A DNA stretch of 56,621 bases from the NCBI GenBank assembly GCA_017454625.1, contig JAFTCP010000022.1, positions 1-56,621 on the forward strand, in the 5' to 3' direction. Positions 9,154-17,452 of the stretch are shown piece by piece (the stretch's first letter is position 1; each line of letters starts with the position of its first letter). The notes beneath the pieces are model-generated. The model had not been told where the DNA came from. It worked only from the letters and a program-made list of their open reading frames with translations, and searched no databases. The translations under genes were made by a program, and so were the position numbers. Source of the stretch: Synergistaceae bacterium (GTDB lineage: Bacteria; Synergistota; Synergistia; Synergistales; Aminobacteriaceae).

Positions 9154-9741
9154 CTAATCTGAACTTGTCTCATCATCATTAATTTCATGAACATCATGAA
9201 CATCATCGTTGACTTCATTAACTTCGTCGACATCATCAATCTCATCAATTGCCGGCAAATTATCGAGCGAGTTAATCCCGAATATCTCAAGAAATTTTTT
9301 TGTCGTAGAGTAAATAGCCGCACGATTTTTAATTCGTCCTGAAATTTTGATTAGCCCAAGCCATAAAAGCCTATTTATTGGACTGGAAGAGTCAACTCCG
9401 CGTATTTCTTCGACTTCTCGGCGTGAGATAGGCTGTTTGTAGGCTATAATCGTCAAAACTTCCATGACGGCCCTGCTGAGAGAAAATCGCTTTATCTTTG
9501 AAGTGTTTCGGAAATTCCCGACTAAATCCCCAAGTTCAGGCTTAGTTTCAAGCGTCCAGTTTCCGGCCAATTGCTTTAAAAATATCCCGTGAGCTTCATC
9601 TTCAAGCAATATTCTCAACTCTTCAAGCGCGTCTTTAATCTCAGCTGTCGAGACGTTCAAGGCTGATTTAAGCTCTTTTTCAGAGACCGGCGACGAAGCA
9701 CTAAACAAGAGGGCTTCAATTTTTCCTGCTAATCTTAACAT
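9154..9741 (-). CDS. scpB: Segregation and condensation protein B
   Basis: Winged-helix partner of ScpA in the SMC-ScpAB condensin. The match runs from LAGKIEALLFSASSPVSEKEL through the second winged helix ISRREVEEIRGVDSSSPINRLLWLGLI. I choose ATG 9741, inside the scpA end (26-base overlap), because upstream residues do not match the family. The C-terminal 35 or so residues are an acidic, low-complexity run built from short Asp-Asp-Val, Glu-Val-Asn and His-Asp-Val units, which looks like recent expansion of a short DNA repeat and is not part of the folded domain. Confidence 0.92.
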   Translation of the reverse strand: MLRLAGKIEALLFSASSPVSEKELKSALNVSTAEIKDALEELRILLEDEAHGIFLKQLAGNWTLETKPELGDLVGNFRNTSKIKRFSLSRAVMEVLTIIAYKQPISRREVEEIRGVDSSSPINRLLWLGLIKISGRIKNRAAIYSTTKKFLEIFGINSLDNLPAIDEIDDVDEVNEVNDDVHDVHEINDDETSSD

Positions 9742-10468
9742 CTGAAAATAACTCTTTCTGTGAAAATTCAGCCCGGCCCATCCTGCAAAGTTCAAGCAAG
9801 GCTAAAAGTGTTACGATGCAATTACTTTTTGATGTGCAAATTTCGTTGAAGCTAAGTGAAGAATTTTTCTGCAATAACTCTTCAAGCTCGTAAATTCTCT
9901 CATCAATCTGTTCTTGGTCAGTCTCAGCGAAACCGTCCCAATCGGCATTTTCCATAGCTTCGGCAAATTCTATTCTCTGCTGAATTTCCCGTGAGAGCTT
10001 TTCATTCAGGTCCTTCCAGATTTTTGCCAGAGCATAAGCCCCGTCGCTGTCGATAACAAATTCCTTCTCGCCAGTTTGAATAGTTTGGGGAACTTCACGC
10101 CTGAAACATTTTGATTGAGTTTCGAGCATTGCCGTTAATTTTGAAATTGCTTCACGATAGGGCTTGTAACGATTAATTGACTTTATAAATTCCTCTTGTC
10201 CGGGCAAATCTTCAGGCTCGTAGACTTCAGCACCAGGCAAAAGCGAACGAGTTTTAGCGAGCAAAAGCCCCGCACTCATGTAGAAAAAATCCGCGAGAGT
10301 ATCAGGAGGAGCCTGTTTAGTCTTGATGAGATAATCGCCGTAAATTTTTATCAGCTCCGAAATTTTTATCTCAGAGACGCGAAATTTCTTATCCTCAACA
10401 AGTGAGCATAGCAAATCAAACGGCCCGGAATAGCCTTTAATGTCAATCTCAAGGTCGGCTAGTTTCAT
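9716..10468 (-). CDS. scpA: Segregation and condensation protein A
   Basis: Kleisin subunit of the SMC-ScpAB complex that compacts and helps segregate chromosomes. The N-terminal signature YSGPFDLLCSLVEDKKFRVSEIKI is clear. The middle contains DFFYMSAGLLLAKTRSLLP, and the C-terminal winged helix that binds the SMC head contains IVTLLALLELCRMGRAEFSQKELFSDV. The start is ATG 10468 or the adjacent GTG 10471. It overlaps the end of trpS by about 20 bases and scpB by 26 bases, so translation of the three is probably coupled. Length (about 250 residues) is normal. Confidence 0.94.
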   Translation of the reverse strand: MKLADLEIDIKGYSGPFDLLCSLVEDKKFRVSEIKISELIKIYGDYLIKTKQAPPDTLADFFYMSAGLLLAKTRSLLPGAEVYEPEDLPGQEEFIKSINRYKPYREAISKLTAMLETQSKCFRREVPQTIQTGEKEFVIDSDGAYALAKIWKDLNEKLSREIQQRIEFAEAMENADWDGFAETDQEQIDERIYELEELLQKNSSLSFNEICTSKSNCIVTLLALLELCRMGRAEFSQKELFSDVKISRKN

Positions 10469-11480
10469 CACAACGTTTAGGATTAATCAACAGGCCCATA
10501 GCCGGATAAATCGTGTTCATAGTTTCGCGGGCGACTTTTCCGGCACGTTCTGCACCGTCAGCGAGAATTTCATCGAGCAAAGATTTTTTTCCCTCATATT
10601 TTGCGCGTCTTTCACGTACTGGAGCCATCATAGCTTGAATATGAGCGTTCAACTTTTTCTTGCAGTCGATGCAACCAATTCCGGCAGTTTTACATCCTTC
10701 GCAAATTTCAGCTTTTTCGGCTTCGTCATGGTTAAAGACTTTGTGCAAATCCCAGACGGGACATTTTTCGGGGTCGCCCGGATCTGTTCGTCGCATTCTC
10801 GCGGGGTCAGTCTTCATTGTGCGTAATTTATTCCACATGGAGGCTTCGGGTTCGGAGATTTCTAATGCGTTGCCGTAAGACTTGCTCATTTTCCTTCCGT
10901 CAATTCCCGGAACTTTCGGCGTGGTCGTGAATAAAGGCTGAGGTTCAACAAGTAAATTTTCACCGAAAAAGTTATTGAAGCGTCTGACGAGTTCACGGCT
11001 GATTTCAAGATGCGCGCTCTGATCCTCTCCGACTGGAACAAGCGAAGCACGATAAAGCAAAATATCAGCGGCCATTAAAACGGGATAGCCGAGAAAGCCG
11101 TATGTTCCTAAATCTTTATTGGTGATATTCTCGAGCTGTTCTTTGTACGTCGGGTTACGGTAGAGCCAGCCGAGCGGTGTAATCATTCCCAAAGCAAGAG
11201 CTAACTCCGCGTGCTGTGGAACGTGAGACTGAATGAACAGCGGCGATTTTTCGGGGTCAAGTCCAACTGAAAGCCAGTCAAGCAAAGCCGTATAACAATA
11301 TTCTCCGGTGTTTGCGCTCTCAGCATAATTTGAGGTCAAGGCGTGCCAGTCAGCAATTGCGTAAAAGCATTCATACTTTTCATCGTTCTGCAACTTCACA
11401 AAATTGCTCAAAGCTCCGGCCATGTGTCCCAAATGAAGCGGGCCGGTTGGTCTCATTGCGCTTAAAACTCTTTGTTTCAT
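10449..11480 (-). CDS. trpS: Tryptophanyl-tRNA synthetase with a probable Fe-S cluster motif
   Basis: Class I synthetase that charges tRNA-Trp. The HIGH-type motif is HLGH at 16-19 and the second signature is KMSKS at 197-201. The 343 residues include four cysteines, Cys240, Cys263, Cys270 and Cys273, in the spacing C-x22-C-x6-C-x2-C, which to my knowledge is the [4Fe-4S] signature of Thermotoga maritima TrpRS; an extra Cys lies at 260. The cluster is therefore inferred, not seen. It follows the Nif3-like gene after 12 bases and overlaps scpA. Confidence 0.96.
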   Translation of the reverse strand: MKQRVLSAMRPTGPLHLGHMAGALSNFVKLQNDEKYECFYAIADWHALTSNYAESANTGEYCYTALLDWLSVGLDPEKSPLFIQSHVPQHAELALALGMITPLGWLYRNPTYKEQLENITNKDLGTYGFLGYPVLMAADILLYRASLVPVGEDQSAHLEISRELVRRFNNFFGENLLVEPQPLFTTTPKVPGIDGRKMSKSYGNALEISEPEASMWNKLRTMKTDPARMRRTDPGDPEKCPVWDLHKVFNHDEAEKAEICEGCKTAGIGCIDCKKKLNAHIQAMMAPVRERRAKYEGKKSLLDEILADGAERAGKVARETMNTIYPAMGLLINPKRCDETSRP

Positions 11481-11492
11481 GTTAATTTGCTC

Positions 11493-12266
11493 CTATAATC
11501 TTAGTGGTGAGGGAAGTGCTTTCACGTCAATTAATTTCGTCTGAACTCCGCAGAGTGAAACTTTTTCGGCCAATTTTGGGAGTGAAGCGCGTTCCATTTC
11601 GCCGTGATTGACAAGTCCAATTGTCAACCCTGCTTTTGTCGCGTCGATTAATTCGTGATATTTCATGTCAGCCGTGAGATAAATATCTGCTCCGGAATTT
11701 TTTGCATCCCGCCAGAACTCAGCGCCTGAACCTCCACATAATGCGACGCGTGAGACAAAAAATATAACACGTTCTATTTTTGTGTCAGCGTAAATATCCA
11801 GACGTGAAAGCCCCCATGAAGATTTTATATGTTCAGCAAAATTTTTCAGGCTCATTTTCGCTTCAAGCTCTCCAACAAGCCCGAAATCGCCGAGCGGTTC
11901 AAGACGTGAAAGTTTCAGAAGTTCAGCGAGAGTTGCATTAACTCCTTCGTCGGCTTTGTCCCAGTTAGTATGAGCCGCAATGATATTCACGCCGCGTTTC
12001 AATGCCTCGTAAATCGTCCGGCCAATCTCGCAGTCAATATCAATATTTTTCAGCGGACGGAAAATTAACGGATGATGACAAAGCAAGACATTACAGCCAT
12101 TTTCAGCCGCATCAATCACAGCTTCACTGACAGCGTCTAAACAAATTCCCACGCGCGAAACTTCAGCGTCATAACTTCCAGCCATTAAGCCGGGATTGTC
12201 CCAGTCTTCAGCGAGTGAGAACGGCGCAAAAGTGTCAATATGTGATAATAAATCTCTAACTTTCAT
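11493..12266 (-). CDS. Nif3-like dinuclear metal centre protein
   Basis: 257 residues of the Nif3/YbgI family (often annotated GTP cyclohydrolase I type 2-like), which forms hexamers holding a two-metal site. Metal ligands are visible as LLCHHP with His64-His65 and HTNWD with His99 and Asp103, plus a late NHGEME. The N-terminal DWDNPGLMAG block is also typical. No biochemical function is established for most members. It lies between the deoxynucleoside kinase gene (60-base gap) and trpS. Confidence 0.9.
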   Translation of the reverse strand: MKVRDLLSHIDTFAPFSLAEDWDNPGLMAGSYDAEVSRVGICLDAVSEAVIDAAENGCNVLLCHHPLIFRPLKNIDIDCEIGRTIYEALKRGVNIIAAHTNWDKADEGVNATLAELLKLSRLEPLGDFGLVGELEAKMSLKNFAEHIKSSWGLSRLDIYADTKIERVIFFVSRVALCGGSGAEFWRDAKNSGADIYLTADMKYHELIDATKAGLTIGLVNHGEMERASLPKLAEKVSLCGVQTKLIDVKALPSPLRL

Positions 12267-12326
12267 AATAATTCATTCACATTTTTCAGCGAGTAAAGAA
12301 TATTATGTGCTGATAAATTTTTACTT

Positions 12327-12962
12327 TCATGCTCGTTCTGGGAAAAACTTTTTGACCTCATCGATGAACGCGTCAACCATTGCCGGAGTGTGAATGAATT
12401 CCGGATTGGACAAGTCAAGTTCGAGATAGTTAAACTCCCCCTGAAGCTCATTCTTCATGAAATCCAGAAACGGCATGTAAGCGTCATAAAGTGCCCGCCA
12501 ATATTCAACGCCAGCGTCAATTTCATCCGGACGACCGCGAGAATGAATGCGTCTCATAATCTCGTCGAACTCACAGCGTACAAGAATTAACAGTTTCGGA
12601 GGCTTGACGTAACGCAAAAGTGAATCATACAGCGTTAAATAACATCCGAGCTGGCTGTCCTTGAAAAATTTATCACGGTAATACATCAACGCATAAACTT
12701 TGTCGCCGAAAACGCTTCTGTCAAGAATGTAATTATCCTCTTCGCTTGCACATAAATATTGAGCAAAACGCGTAACGAGAAAGTTTAACTGCATAGGGAA
12801 AGCCCATTTCTCTTTTTCATGATGAAAACGGTTCAGAAGGTCTAAAGGGTCTCTGAACTCTTCGGGCATAATCTTAAAACCTAAACGTTCGGATAATAAA
12901 TTAACGATCGTGGATTTTCCGCTCGCTGTCATTCCTTCAACGATGATTTGAATTTGTCCCAA
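12327..12962 (-). CDS. Deoxynucleoside kinase family protein
   Basis: 211 residues of the deoxynucleoside kinase/thymidylate-kinase-like P-loop family, which phosphorylates salvaged deoxynucleosides. The P-loop GMTASGKS is at 10-17. DRSVFGDKVYALMYY matches the region around the catalytic Glu/Arg pair (here DRS) and the lid contains RIHSRGRPDE. Substrate preference cannot be read from sequence. The start is TTG at 12962 with AAAGGAG about eight bases upstream. It is the first gene of the leftward run and has its own extended -10 promoter. Confidence 0.85.
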   Translation of the reverse strand: MGQIQIIVEGMTASGKSTIVNLLSERLGFKIMPEEFRDPLDLLNRFHHEKEKWAFPMQLNFLVTRFAQYLCASEEDNYILDRSVFGDKVYALMYYRDKFFKDSQLGCYLTLYDSLLRYVKPPKLLILVRCEFDEIMRRIHSRGRPDEIDAGVEYWRALYDAYMPFLDFMKNELQGEFNYLELDLSNPEFIHTPAMVDAFIDEVKKFFPERA

Positions 12963-12995
12963 TGTTAATTGCTCCTTTATTAGGGTATGAATGGG

Positions 12996-13030
12996 ATTAT
13001 AGCAGATTGCAGAAGAACAGATAAATTCTT
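12996..13030 (-). promoter_or_regulatory. Extended -10 promoter for the leftward housekeeping run
   Basis: Read leftward, TGCTATAAT (13004 down to 12996) is a perfect extended -10 element. The -35 region, about 17 bases upstream, is poor, which extended -10 promoters tolerate. It sits about 33 bases before the TTG start of the deoxynucleoside kinase gene. The remainder of the 12963-13206 gap holds no gene that I can support. Confidence 0.5.
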
Positions 13031-13206
13031 GTGATAATATAAGGCTTCGAAGTTTTTATGCTGTCGTATTTCACATAGGCTTAGAGATTATCTCAAAAGC
13101 TCCAGCGTTCTCACAAAATCAAGATATTTGCTAATTTTTATGATGTCTGAGAAAATATTTATGGTATTTTTTCGTGTTGTCAAGGAAGGTGGGAAGAAAG
13201 TTCACG

Positions 13207-13635
13207 ATGTCAGAGATAAGGAGATTTGCGAAAGAATATTTATTCCTGAGTAATTATTATGAAGCTCCTGTAAATTATCACGGCTTTACTTACGGAAGCA
13301 GTGAGGCGGCATATCAGGCTCAGAAGTCTGGAGAATATGAGTTATTCGCGGAGTTACGTCCTCACCAATCGAAGACGGCAGCGCGAGAATTACCGGTTCG
13401 CGAGGACTGGGACGACGTGAAAGTTTCTATCATGGAAGAAATTGTGCGGGCAAAATTCACTCAGAACCCGGAACTTGCTGAACTCTTAATCTCAACAGGA
13501 GACGCATTATTGCTTGAAGGAAACGGCTGGCACGATACATTTTGGGGAATTGACGACAAAACCGGCGAAGGTGAAAACAATCTCGGCAAAATCTTAATGA
13601 AGATACGCGATGAATTAAAATCTCCCGCCCTGTAA
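13207..13635 (+). CDS. NADAR-domain protein (YbiA-like N-glycosidase)
   Basis: 142 residues of the NADAR/YbiA family. Known members hydrolyse N-glycosidic bonds in early riboflavin intermediates or ADP-ribose conjugates. Visible signatures are FLSNYYEAPV, the YGSSEAAYQAQKS block with the conserved Glu, and GNGWHDTFWGID near the C-terminus. The start is ATG 13207 because AAGGAAGGTGGGAAG lies just upstream; an in-frame GTG at 13174 lies before that ribosome site. It is a single-gene unit on the plus strand between two minus-strand blocks. Confidence 0.9.
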   Translation: MSEIRRFAKEYLFLSNYYEAPVNYHGFTYGSSEAAYQAQKSGEYELFAELRPHQSKTAARELPVREDWDDVKVSIMEEIVRAKFTQNPELAELLISTGDALLLEGNGWHDTFWGIDDKTGEGENNLGKILMKIRDELKSPAL

Positions 13636-13663
13636 AATTTTCAAGACGGGAGCAACTCTTTTT
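13622..13663. terminator. Probable bidirectional terminator between the NADAR gene and gspH
   Basis: CTCCCG (13622-13627) pairs with CGGGAG (13647-13652) around a 19-base loop. Rightward it is followed by CAACTCTTTTT. Leftward it is followed by ATTTTAATT. It sits where the two genes converge, overlapping the last codons of the NADAR gene. Confidence 0.55.
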
Positions 13664-13664
13664 C

Positions 13665-14165
13665 TCATTCCTTCTCGACCATCACGCAATATCCCGTAAC
13701 AGTCAAGATATATTCATCTGCATCACGTTCGGTTGTGTTGCGCGAGGCCCAAGTAATTCTTGCTGGAGTACATGAACCGTCTGTGAAGAAGTTTATGATT
13801 TCCGGCTCAAACTTCCAGCCCTCATTTTCCGGCAAATTCTTAAGTTTCACGTTCTGCCATTCAAGCACAGTCGGACGAGTTAAATTTGTCCCCAGAAATA
13901 CGCTCAAACTGTCTTCGGGCTCTTCCTTCTTCATGAGGGCTTCAGCAACAATAAATCCTCGTTGTGAAATTTCCTCCGTATCAATCTTAAGTCTCACGGG
14001 AACTCCCGATAATGCCGTGTCCGTAGCTTCTTCGATTGCTCGCTGTAAAGTCGCTGAAGGAGGCTCAAAGAAAAATGATAGTCTCGGCAGAAAAACTCCC
14101 GCTAATGTCCCGGTAATCATCAGGACCATCATAATCTCAATTAACGTGAAACCTGAACGCTTCAA
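13665..14165 (-). CDS. gspH: Type II secretion pseudopilin GspH
   Basis: Minor pseudopilin of the type II secretion system. The prepilin motif is SG-FTLIEIMMVLMITG, cut after Gly by the prepilin peptidase to expose a methylated Phe and a hydrophobic helix. The rest (LPRLSFFFEPPSATLQRAIEEA) is a globular periplasmic domain. I place the start at TTG 14165, giving a five-residue leader MKRSG with GAGG nine bases upstream; a longer in-frame start at 14231 would run through repeat-derived sequence. GspH rather than another minor pseudopilin is inferred from its place after gspG. It is the last gene of the secretion cluster. Confidence 0.78.
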   Translation of the reverse strand: MKRSGFTLIEIMMVLMITGTLAGVFLPRLSFFFEPPSATLQRAIEEATDTALSGVPVRLKIDTEEISQRGFIVAEALMKKEEPEDSLSVFLGTNLTRPTVLEWQNVKLKNLPENEGWKFEPEIINFFTDGSCTPARITWASRNTTERDADEYILTVTGYCVMVEKE

Positions 14166-14212
14166 ATTTTTAATCCTCGTGTTAATATTTGTTCGTAATA
14201 TCAACGTTGATT
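14164..14212 (-). repeat. Tandem echo of the gspG 3' end
   Basis: On the plus strand TAATCCTCGT followed by GTAAT, TCA and CGTT matches, block by block, the stretch at 14249-14277 covering the gspG stop codon and last codons. The copy has gained about ten bases in the middle. It lies between gspG and gspH and supplies the GAGG ribosome site used for gspH. Confidence 0.65.
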
Positions 14213-14248
14213 TTGCCGCTGCCTCTGTCAAACCCGAAACTAAGAATA

Positions 14249-14668
14249 TTAATCCTCGTTGGTAATGTCAGCGTTAATCCCTTCGCCGCCCTCTTCGCCG
14301 TCAGGCCCGTAACTCATAATCTGGATATGTCCGTTCTGATTGCGATAGACATATGGATTGCCCCAAGGGTCATCGGGAACTTTCTTCAAGTATCCGCCTT
14401 CTGCGTAACGTCTCGGAACCGGTGAAGTCGTCGGTGCTGTAACAAGAGCATCAAGCCCCTGTGAAGTCGACGGGTAAAATCCGTTGTGCATTCTGTACAT
14501 TTCGAGAGCGTCTTCAAGTGAGCGAATTTGTGTTGCGGCTGTCGTGCGCTGAGCTTCGGCGACTTGCGGGCCAATTCGAGGAACTACGAGCGCGGCCAAT
14601 AAGCCCAGAATTACGACGACAACCATAATTTCAATCAAGGTAAAACCTTTGCGTTTGTTCTTCTTCAT
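14249..14668 (-). CDS. gspG: Type II secretion major pseudopilin GspG
   Basis: Major pseudopilin that builds the periplasmic pseudopilus. ATG 14668 gives the leader MKKNKRKG before FTLIEIMVVVVILG, a textbook prepilin peptidase site with Glu at mature position 5. The C-terminal half carries the GspG signature: a YRMHNGFYPSTSQGLDAL segment, DPWGNPYVYRN and YGPDGEEGGEG, the region that binds calcium in characterised members. 139 residues is the usual size. A longer in-frame start at 14719 is rejected because AAAGGAG directly precedes 14668. Confidence 0.95.
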   Translation of the reverse strand: MKKNKRKGFTLIEIMVVVVILGLLAALVVPRIGPQVAEAQRTTAATQIRSLEDALEMYRMHNGFYPSTSQGLDALVTAPTTSPVPRRYAEGGYLKKVPDDPWGNPYVYRNQNGHIQIMSYGPDGEEGGEGINADITNED

Positions 14669-14722
14669 GAATGAATTATCTCCTTTGAATAAATTTCTAT
14701 AATCATAACATACTATCATTCT

Positions 14723-15880
14723 TTATCTCACAATACCCGCTAAGTCGAATACGGGCGTTAAGATTGCCAGAACTATAAATCCAACGCTGAAGCCAAGCGA
14801 CAAGACCATAATAGGCTCCATCAACGTAGAAAGCCTCTCCATTCTCGTCTGTGCAATTTCCCGGCACTGGTCAGATACATTCGTCAAGGCCCCGGATAAA
14901 TCCCCTCCCATTTCGCCAACACGAACAACAGCAACAGTTTCTTCCGGCATTCCGATTTTTTCGAGGGCTTTATCGAAACGATGACCGGCTTTAACCATTT
15001 CGGCGGCATCAAGCCATCTTTGTTTATACGTGTCCATTGATGAAGCCATTCGCAAGGCTTGCACTAAAGGTATTCCGGATTTTAGAAGGGTGCTGATGTG
15101 GGACATGACAAGAGCAAGGCCGAGCTGGTCTCTAATTCCTCGCATGAACGGCATGTTAATTTTCTTCCCCGTCCGTTTCATCACAAGCCAGGCTACAAGT
15201 CCAGCTAACAATATCCATAATCCGTAATTTCCGAGAAAGTCAGACATTCCGATTAAAATTCTTGTGGGCAACGGCAAAGTTTGATGCATATCTTCAAATA
15301 ACTCTGAGATTTTCGGCACAACATAAGTCAACATGAACGAGACTACGCCAACTCCGACGACGGCCATAACAATTGGATAGGTCATAGCGCCGCGAATTTT
15401 CCGCCGTAAATCGTCTTCAAGTTTGAACTCATCAGCCGCCTCATTCAAAACGGATATTAAAGTTCCCGACTGCTCTCCGGATTCAGCTACTCGCCACAAA
15501 CTCTCGCGAAATGCTCCGGACTCAGCTAACGCCGTGTGAAATTTCCGACCCCCTTCAACCTCAGCTAACAATTTCTCCATGACGGGTTTCATTGTTCGGT
15601 CGTGCGTCTGCCTTGACATGATGCGTAACGAGTCAGCCAGTGGCAACCCGGATTTGAGATATGACGACAAACTCCGGCAGAAAAATATGTGCTGTTCAAG
15701 AGGAAGTAATTTTATCCGTGAGCCTCTCCCTCCTTTTTTCTCCTCAGCAAGTTTTACGTCAACAACAACAATTCCGCGCTCGGTCAAACGGTCAACAGCC
15801 TGCATTGATGAACCGGCCTCAATCGTCCCTTTCGTGTTCTTGCCTTTTGCGTCGTAACCTGAATAATTGAAATATGGCAT
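14723..15880 (-). CDS. gspF: Type II secretion inner-membrane platform protein GspF
   Basis: Polytopic inner-membrane platform that couples the GspE ATPase to pseudopilus assembly. 385 residues with two repeated GspF domains (about 60-185 and 260-380), membrane helices near 165-190, 215-235 and 355-375, and conserved pieces such as FCRSLSSYLKSGLPL and HISTLLKSGIPLVQAL, the repeat halves. The start ATG 15880 follows GGGAGAAAG. A 21-codon mini-ORF bridges gspE and this gene. Confidence 0.94.
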   Translation of the reverse strand: MPYFNYSGYDAKGKNTKGTIEAGSSMQAVDRLTERGIVVVDVKLAEEKKGGRGSRIKLLPLEQHIFFCRSLSSYLKSGLPLADSLRIMSRQTHDRTMKPVMEKLLAEVEGGRKFHTALAESGAFRESLWRVAESGEQSGTLISVLNEAADEFKLEDDLRRKIRGAMTYPIVMAVVGVGVVSFMLTYVVPKISELFEDMHQTLPLPTRILIGMSDFLGNYGLWILLAGLVAWLVMKRTGKKINMPFMRGIRDQLGLALVMSHISTLLKSGIPLVQALRMASSMDTYKQRWLDAAEMVKAGHRFDKALEKIGMPEETVAVVRVGEMGGDLSGALTNVSDQCREIAQTRMERLSTLMEPIMVLSLGFSVGFIVLAILTPVFDLAGIVR

Positions 15881-15882
15881 AT

Positions 15883-15948
15883 TTAACTTTCTCCCATAAG
15901 CGGCGAAATTAACTCAAAAATTTTCACTTTTGCACACGAATAATTCAT
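15883..15948 (-). CDS. Possible 21-residue leader ORF between gspE and gspF
   Basis: ATG 15948 lies one base after the gspE stop, with GGGGAGG inside the last gspE codons as its ribosome site. The frame runs 21 codons and stops two bases before the gspF start. Its first bases look like a shortened copy of the gspF start (AATTATTC and the CATGTTAA/CATATTTAA context match). The peptide resembles nothing I know. A role in translational coupling is inference; it may simply be a decayed duplication. Confidence 0.3.
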   Translation of the reverse strand: MNYSCAKVKIFELISPLMGES

Positions 15949-15949
15949 G

Positions 15950-17449
15950 TTAATCCTCCCCAGCAACTCGCGTAAGTTCATCAGGTGAGGTTAAGCCCGA
16001 CTGAACAGCCGACAATCCAATCTCCCACAAAGTTTTGAAGCCGCTTCGTCTCGCAATCTCCCTCAATTTCGATGCCGCCGCTCCCGACACAAACGCTTCT
16101 TGAATTTCCTCATTAACAACAAACTGTTCATAAAGTCCGACGCGTCCGCGATAGCCCGTGTTATGGCATTCTGAGCATCCAACCGGAGCAAACGCACGAG
16201 TTAAGCCCTGTTTTGCCATCATCGCCGGAGGGTTAATCTCACGTCTGCAATGCGGGCATAATCTCCGGGCCAATCTCTGCGCAACCGTCCCAATCATACA
16301 GCTTGCGGCTAAATACGGTTCAATTCCCATGTCAACAAGTCGGATTATCGCGCTGATTGAGTCGTTCGTGTGAAGTGTCGACAAAACCAAATGTCCCGTC
16401 AATGATGCCTGAACTCCGATATGTGCTGTCTCAAAGTCTCGCATTTCTCCGATCATTACAATATCCGGGTCCTGACGCAAGATTGAACGCAACGCCGCCG
16501 CAAAAGTTACTCCGGCTTTCTCGTTGACCTGAATTTGCGAAACTCCGGGCAACGCGTATTCTACGGGGTCTTCAACGGTGATTATGTTGACTTCCGGACG
16601 CGCGAGAGCTTGAAGAATTGCGTAAAGGCTCGTTGATTTTCCTGATCCCGTCGGGCCGGTGAACAAAATCATTCCGTGAGGCCTGTGAATTAAATCATCC
16701 ATGATTGAACGTTCGCGGGCTTCCATTCCTAAATCTTCAAGCGTTAATAATCCGTGTCCTTTATCAAGAAGTCGCATAGCTATTCTCTCGCCGTATTGCG
16801 TCGGAACCAAGCCAACACGAACATCAACGGCCCTGTCGCCTAAAGTTATTCCAATTCTGCCGTCCTGAGGTGCCATGTGTTCAGCAATATCCATTCGAGA
16901 CATAACTTTTATTCGGCTGGTCAAAGGCGCTTGATGCGAACGCGGAAGCCTCAATCTGTCCTGCAAAACTCCGTCAATCCGAAACCGTATCAATACTTCA
17001 TCTTCGTACGGCTCAACGTGAATATCCGTCGCCCTCTGTCTCAGCGCATCAACGAATAATCCATTAACGAGCCTTATAACAGGAACATCAACGGAATCAC
17101 TCAAAACATCTTCACGCGTCAAGTCGTCAATGTCATCAATTCCCTCGATATTTTTAGCGGCCTCGTCAGCGGCAACACTCCTTAAGTCGTAGAGAGTGTG
17201 AATTAAATCGCCGAGTTCCTTTTCGTCTCGAAGCTCAATATCAATCGGAAAGCCCAGAGCCACACCGAGCATCTGAGCTTTGGGCCAAGCGTCGAAATCC
17301 ACAGCACCAACGATTAAAACGCCGTCTTCAATTCTTAACGGGACAATTCGCGCCTGTCTGAGAATATCTAAGCCCATCCCGTCGGGTAAAAGACTTGAGA
17401 CCTCTTTAGCGTCCGGCAACGGTTTTAATGCTTGTTCTGTTTCAGGCAT
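15950..17449 (-). CDS. gspE: Type II secretion ATPase GspE
   Basis: Cytoplasmic hexameric ATPase that powers pseudopilus assembly. 499 residues: N-terminal GspE/PilB N1E-type domain (about 1-95), Walker A GPTGSGKST at 265-273, Asp-rich and Walker B region DPDIVMIGEMRD at 327-338, the His box GHLVLSTLHTN, and a zinc knuckle with Cys398, Cys401, Cys425 and Cys428. Complete with no missing key residue. It follows gspD by three bases and precedes gspF. Confidence 0.96.
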   Translation of the reverse strand: MPETEQALKPLPDAKEVSSLLPDGMGLDILRQARIVPLRIEDGVLIVGAVDFDAWPKAQMLGVALGFPIDIELRDEKELGDLIHTLYDLRSVAADEAAKNIEGIDDIDDLTREDVLSDSVDVPVIRLVNGLFVDALRQRATDIHVEPYEDEVLIRFRIDGVLQDRLRLPRSHQAPLTSRIKVMSRMDIAEHMAPQDGRIGITLGDRAVDVRVGLVPTQYGERIAMRLLDKGHGLLTLEDLGMEARERSIMDDLIHRPHGMILFTGPTGSGKSTSLYAILQALARPEVNIITVEDPVEYALPGVSQIQVNEKAGVTFAAALRSILRQDPDIVMIGEMRDFETAHIGVQASLTGHLVLSTLHTNDSISAIIRLVDMGIEPYLAASCMIGTVAQRLARRLCPHCRREINPPAMMAKQGLTRAFAPVGCSECHNTGYRGRVGLYEQFVVNEEIQEAFVSGAAASKLREIARRSGFKTLWEIGLSAVQSGLTSPDELTRVAGED

Positions 17450-17452
17450 AAA

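Noticed and set aside
9129-9323. Separate short ORF at the scpB end with many Met residues
   Set aside because: It is an out-of-frame reading of the repetitive acidic tail of scpB and has no ribosome site.
12963-13206. A 36-codon ORF from ATG 13143 and a possible echo of the NADAR start
   Set aside because: Only a few bases match (ATGTC(T/A)GAGA), it reads out of frame into the NADAR gene and has no ribosome site.
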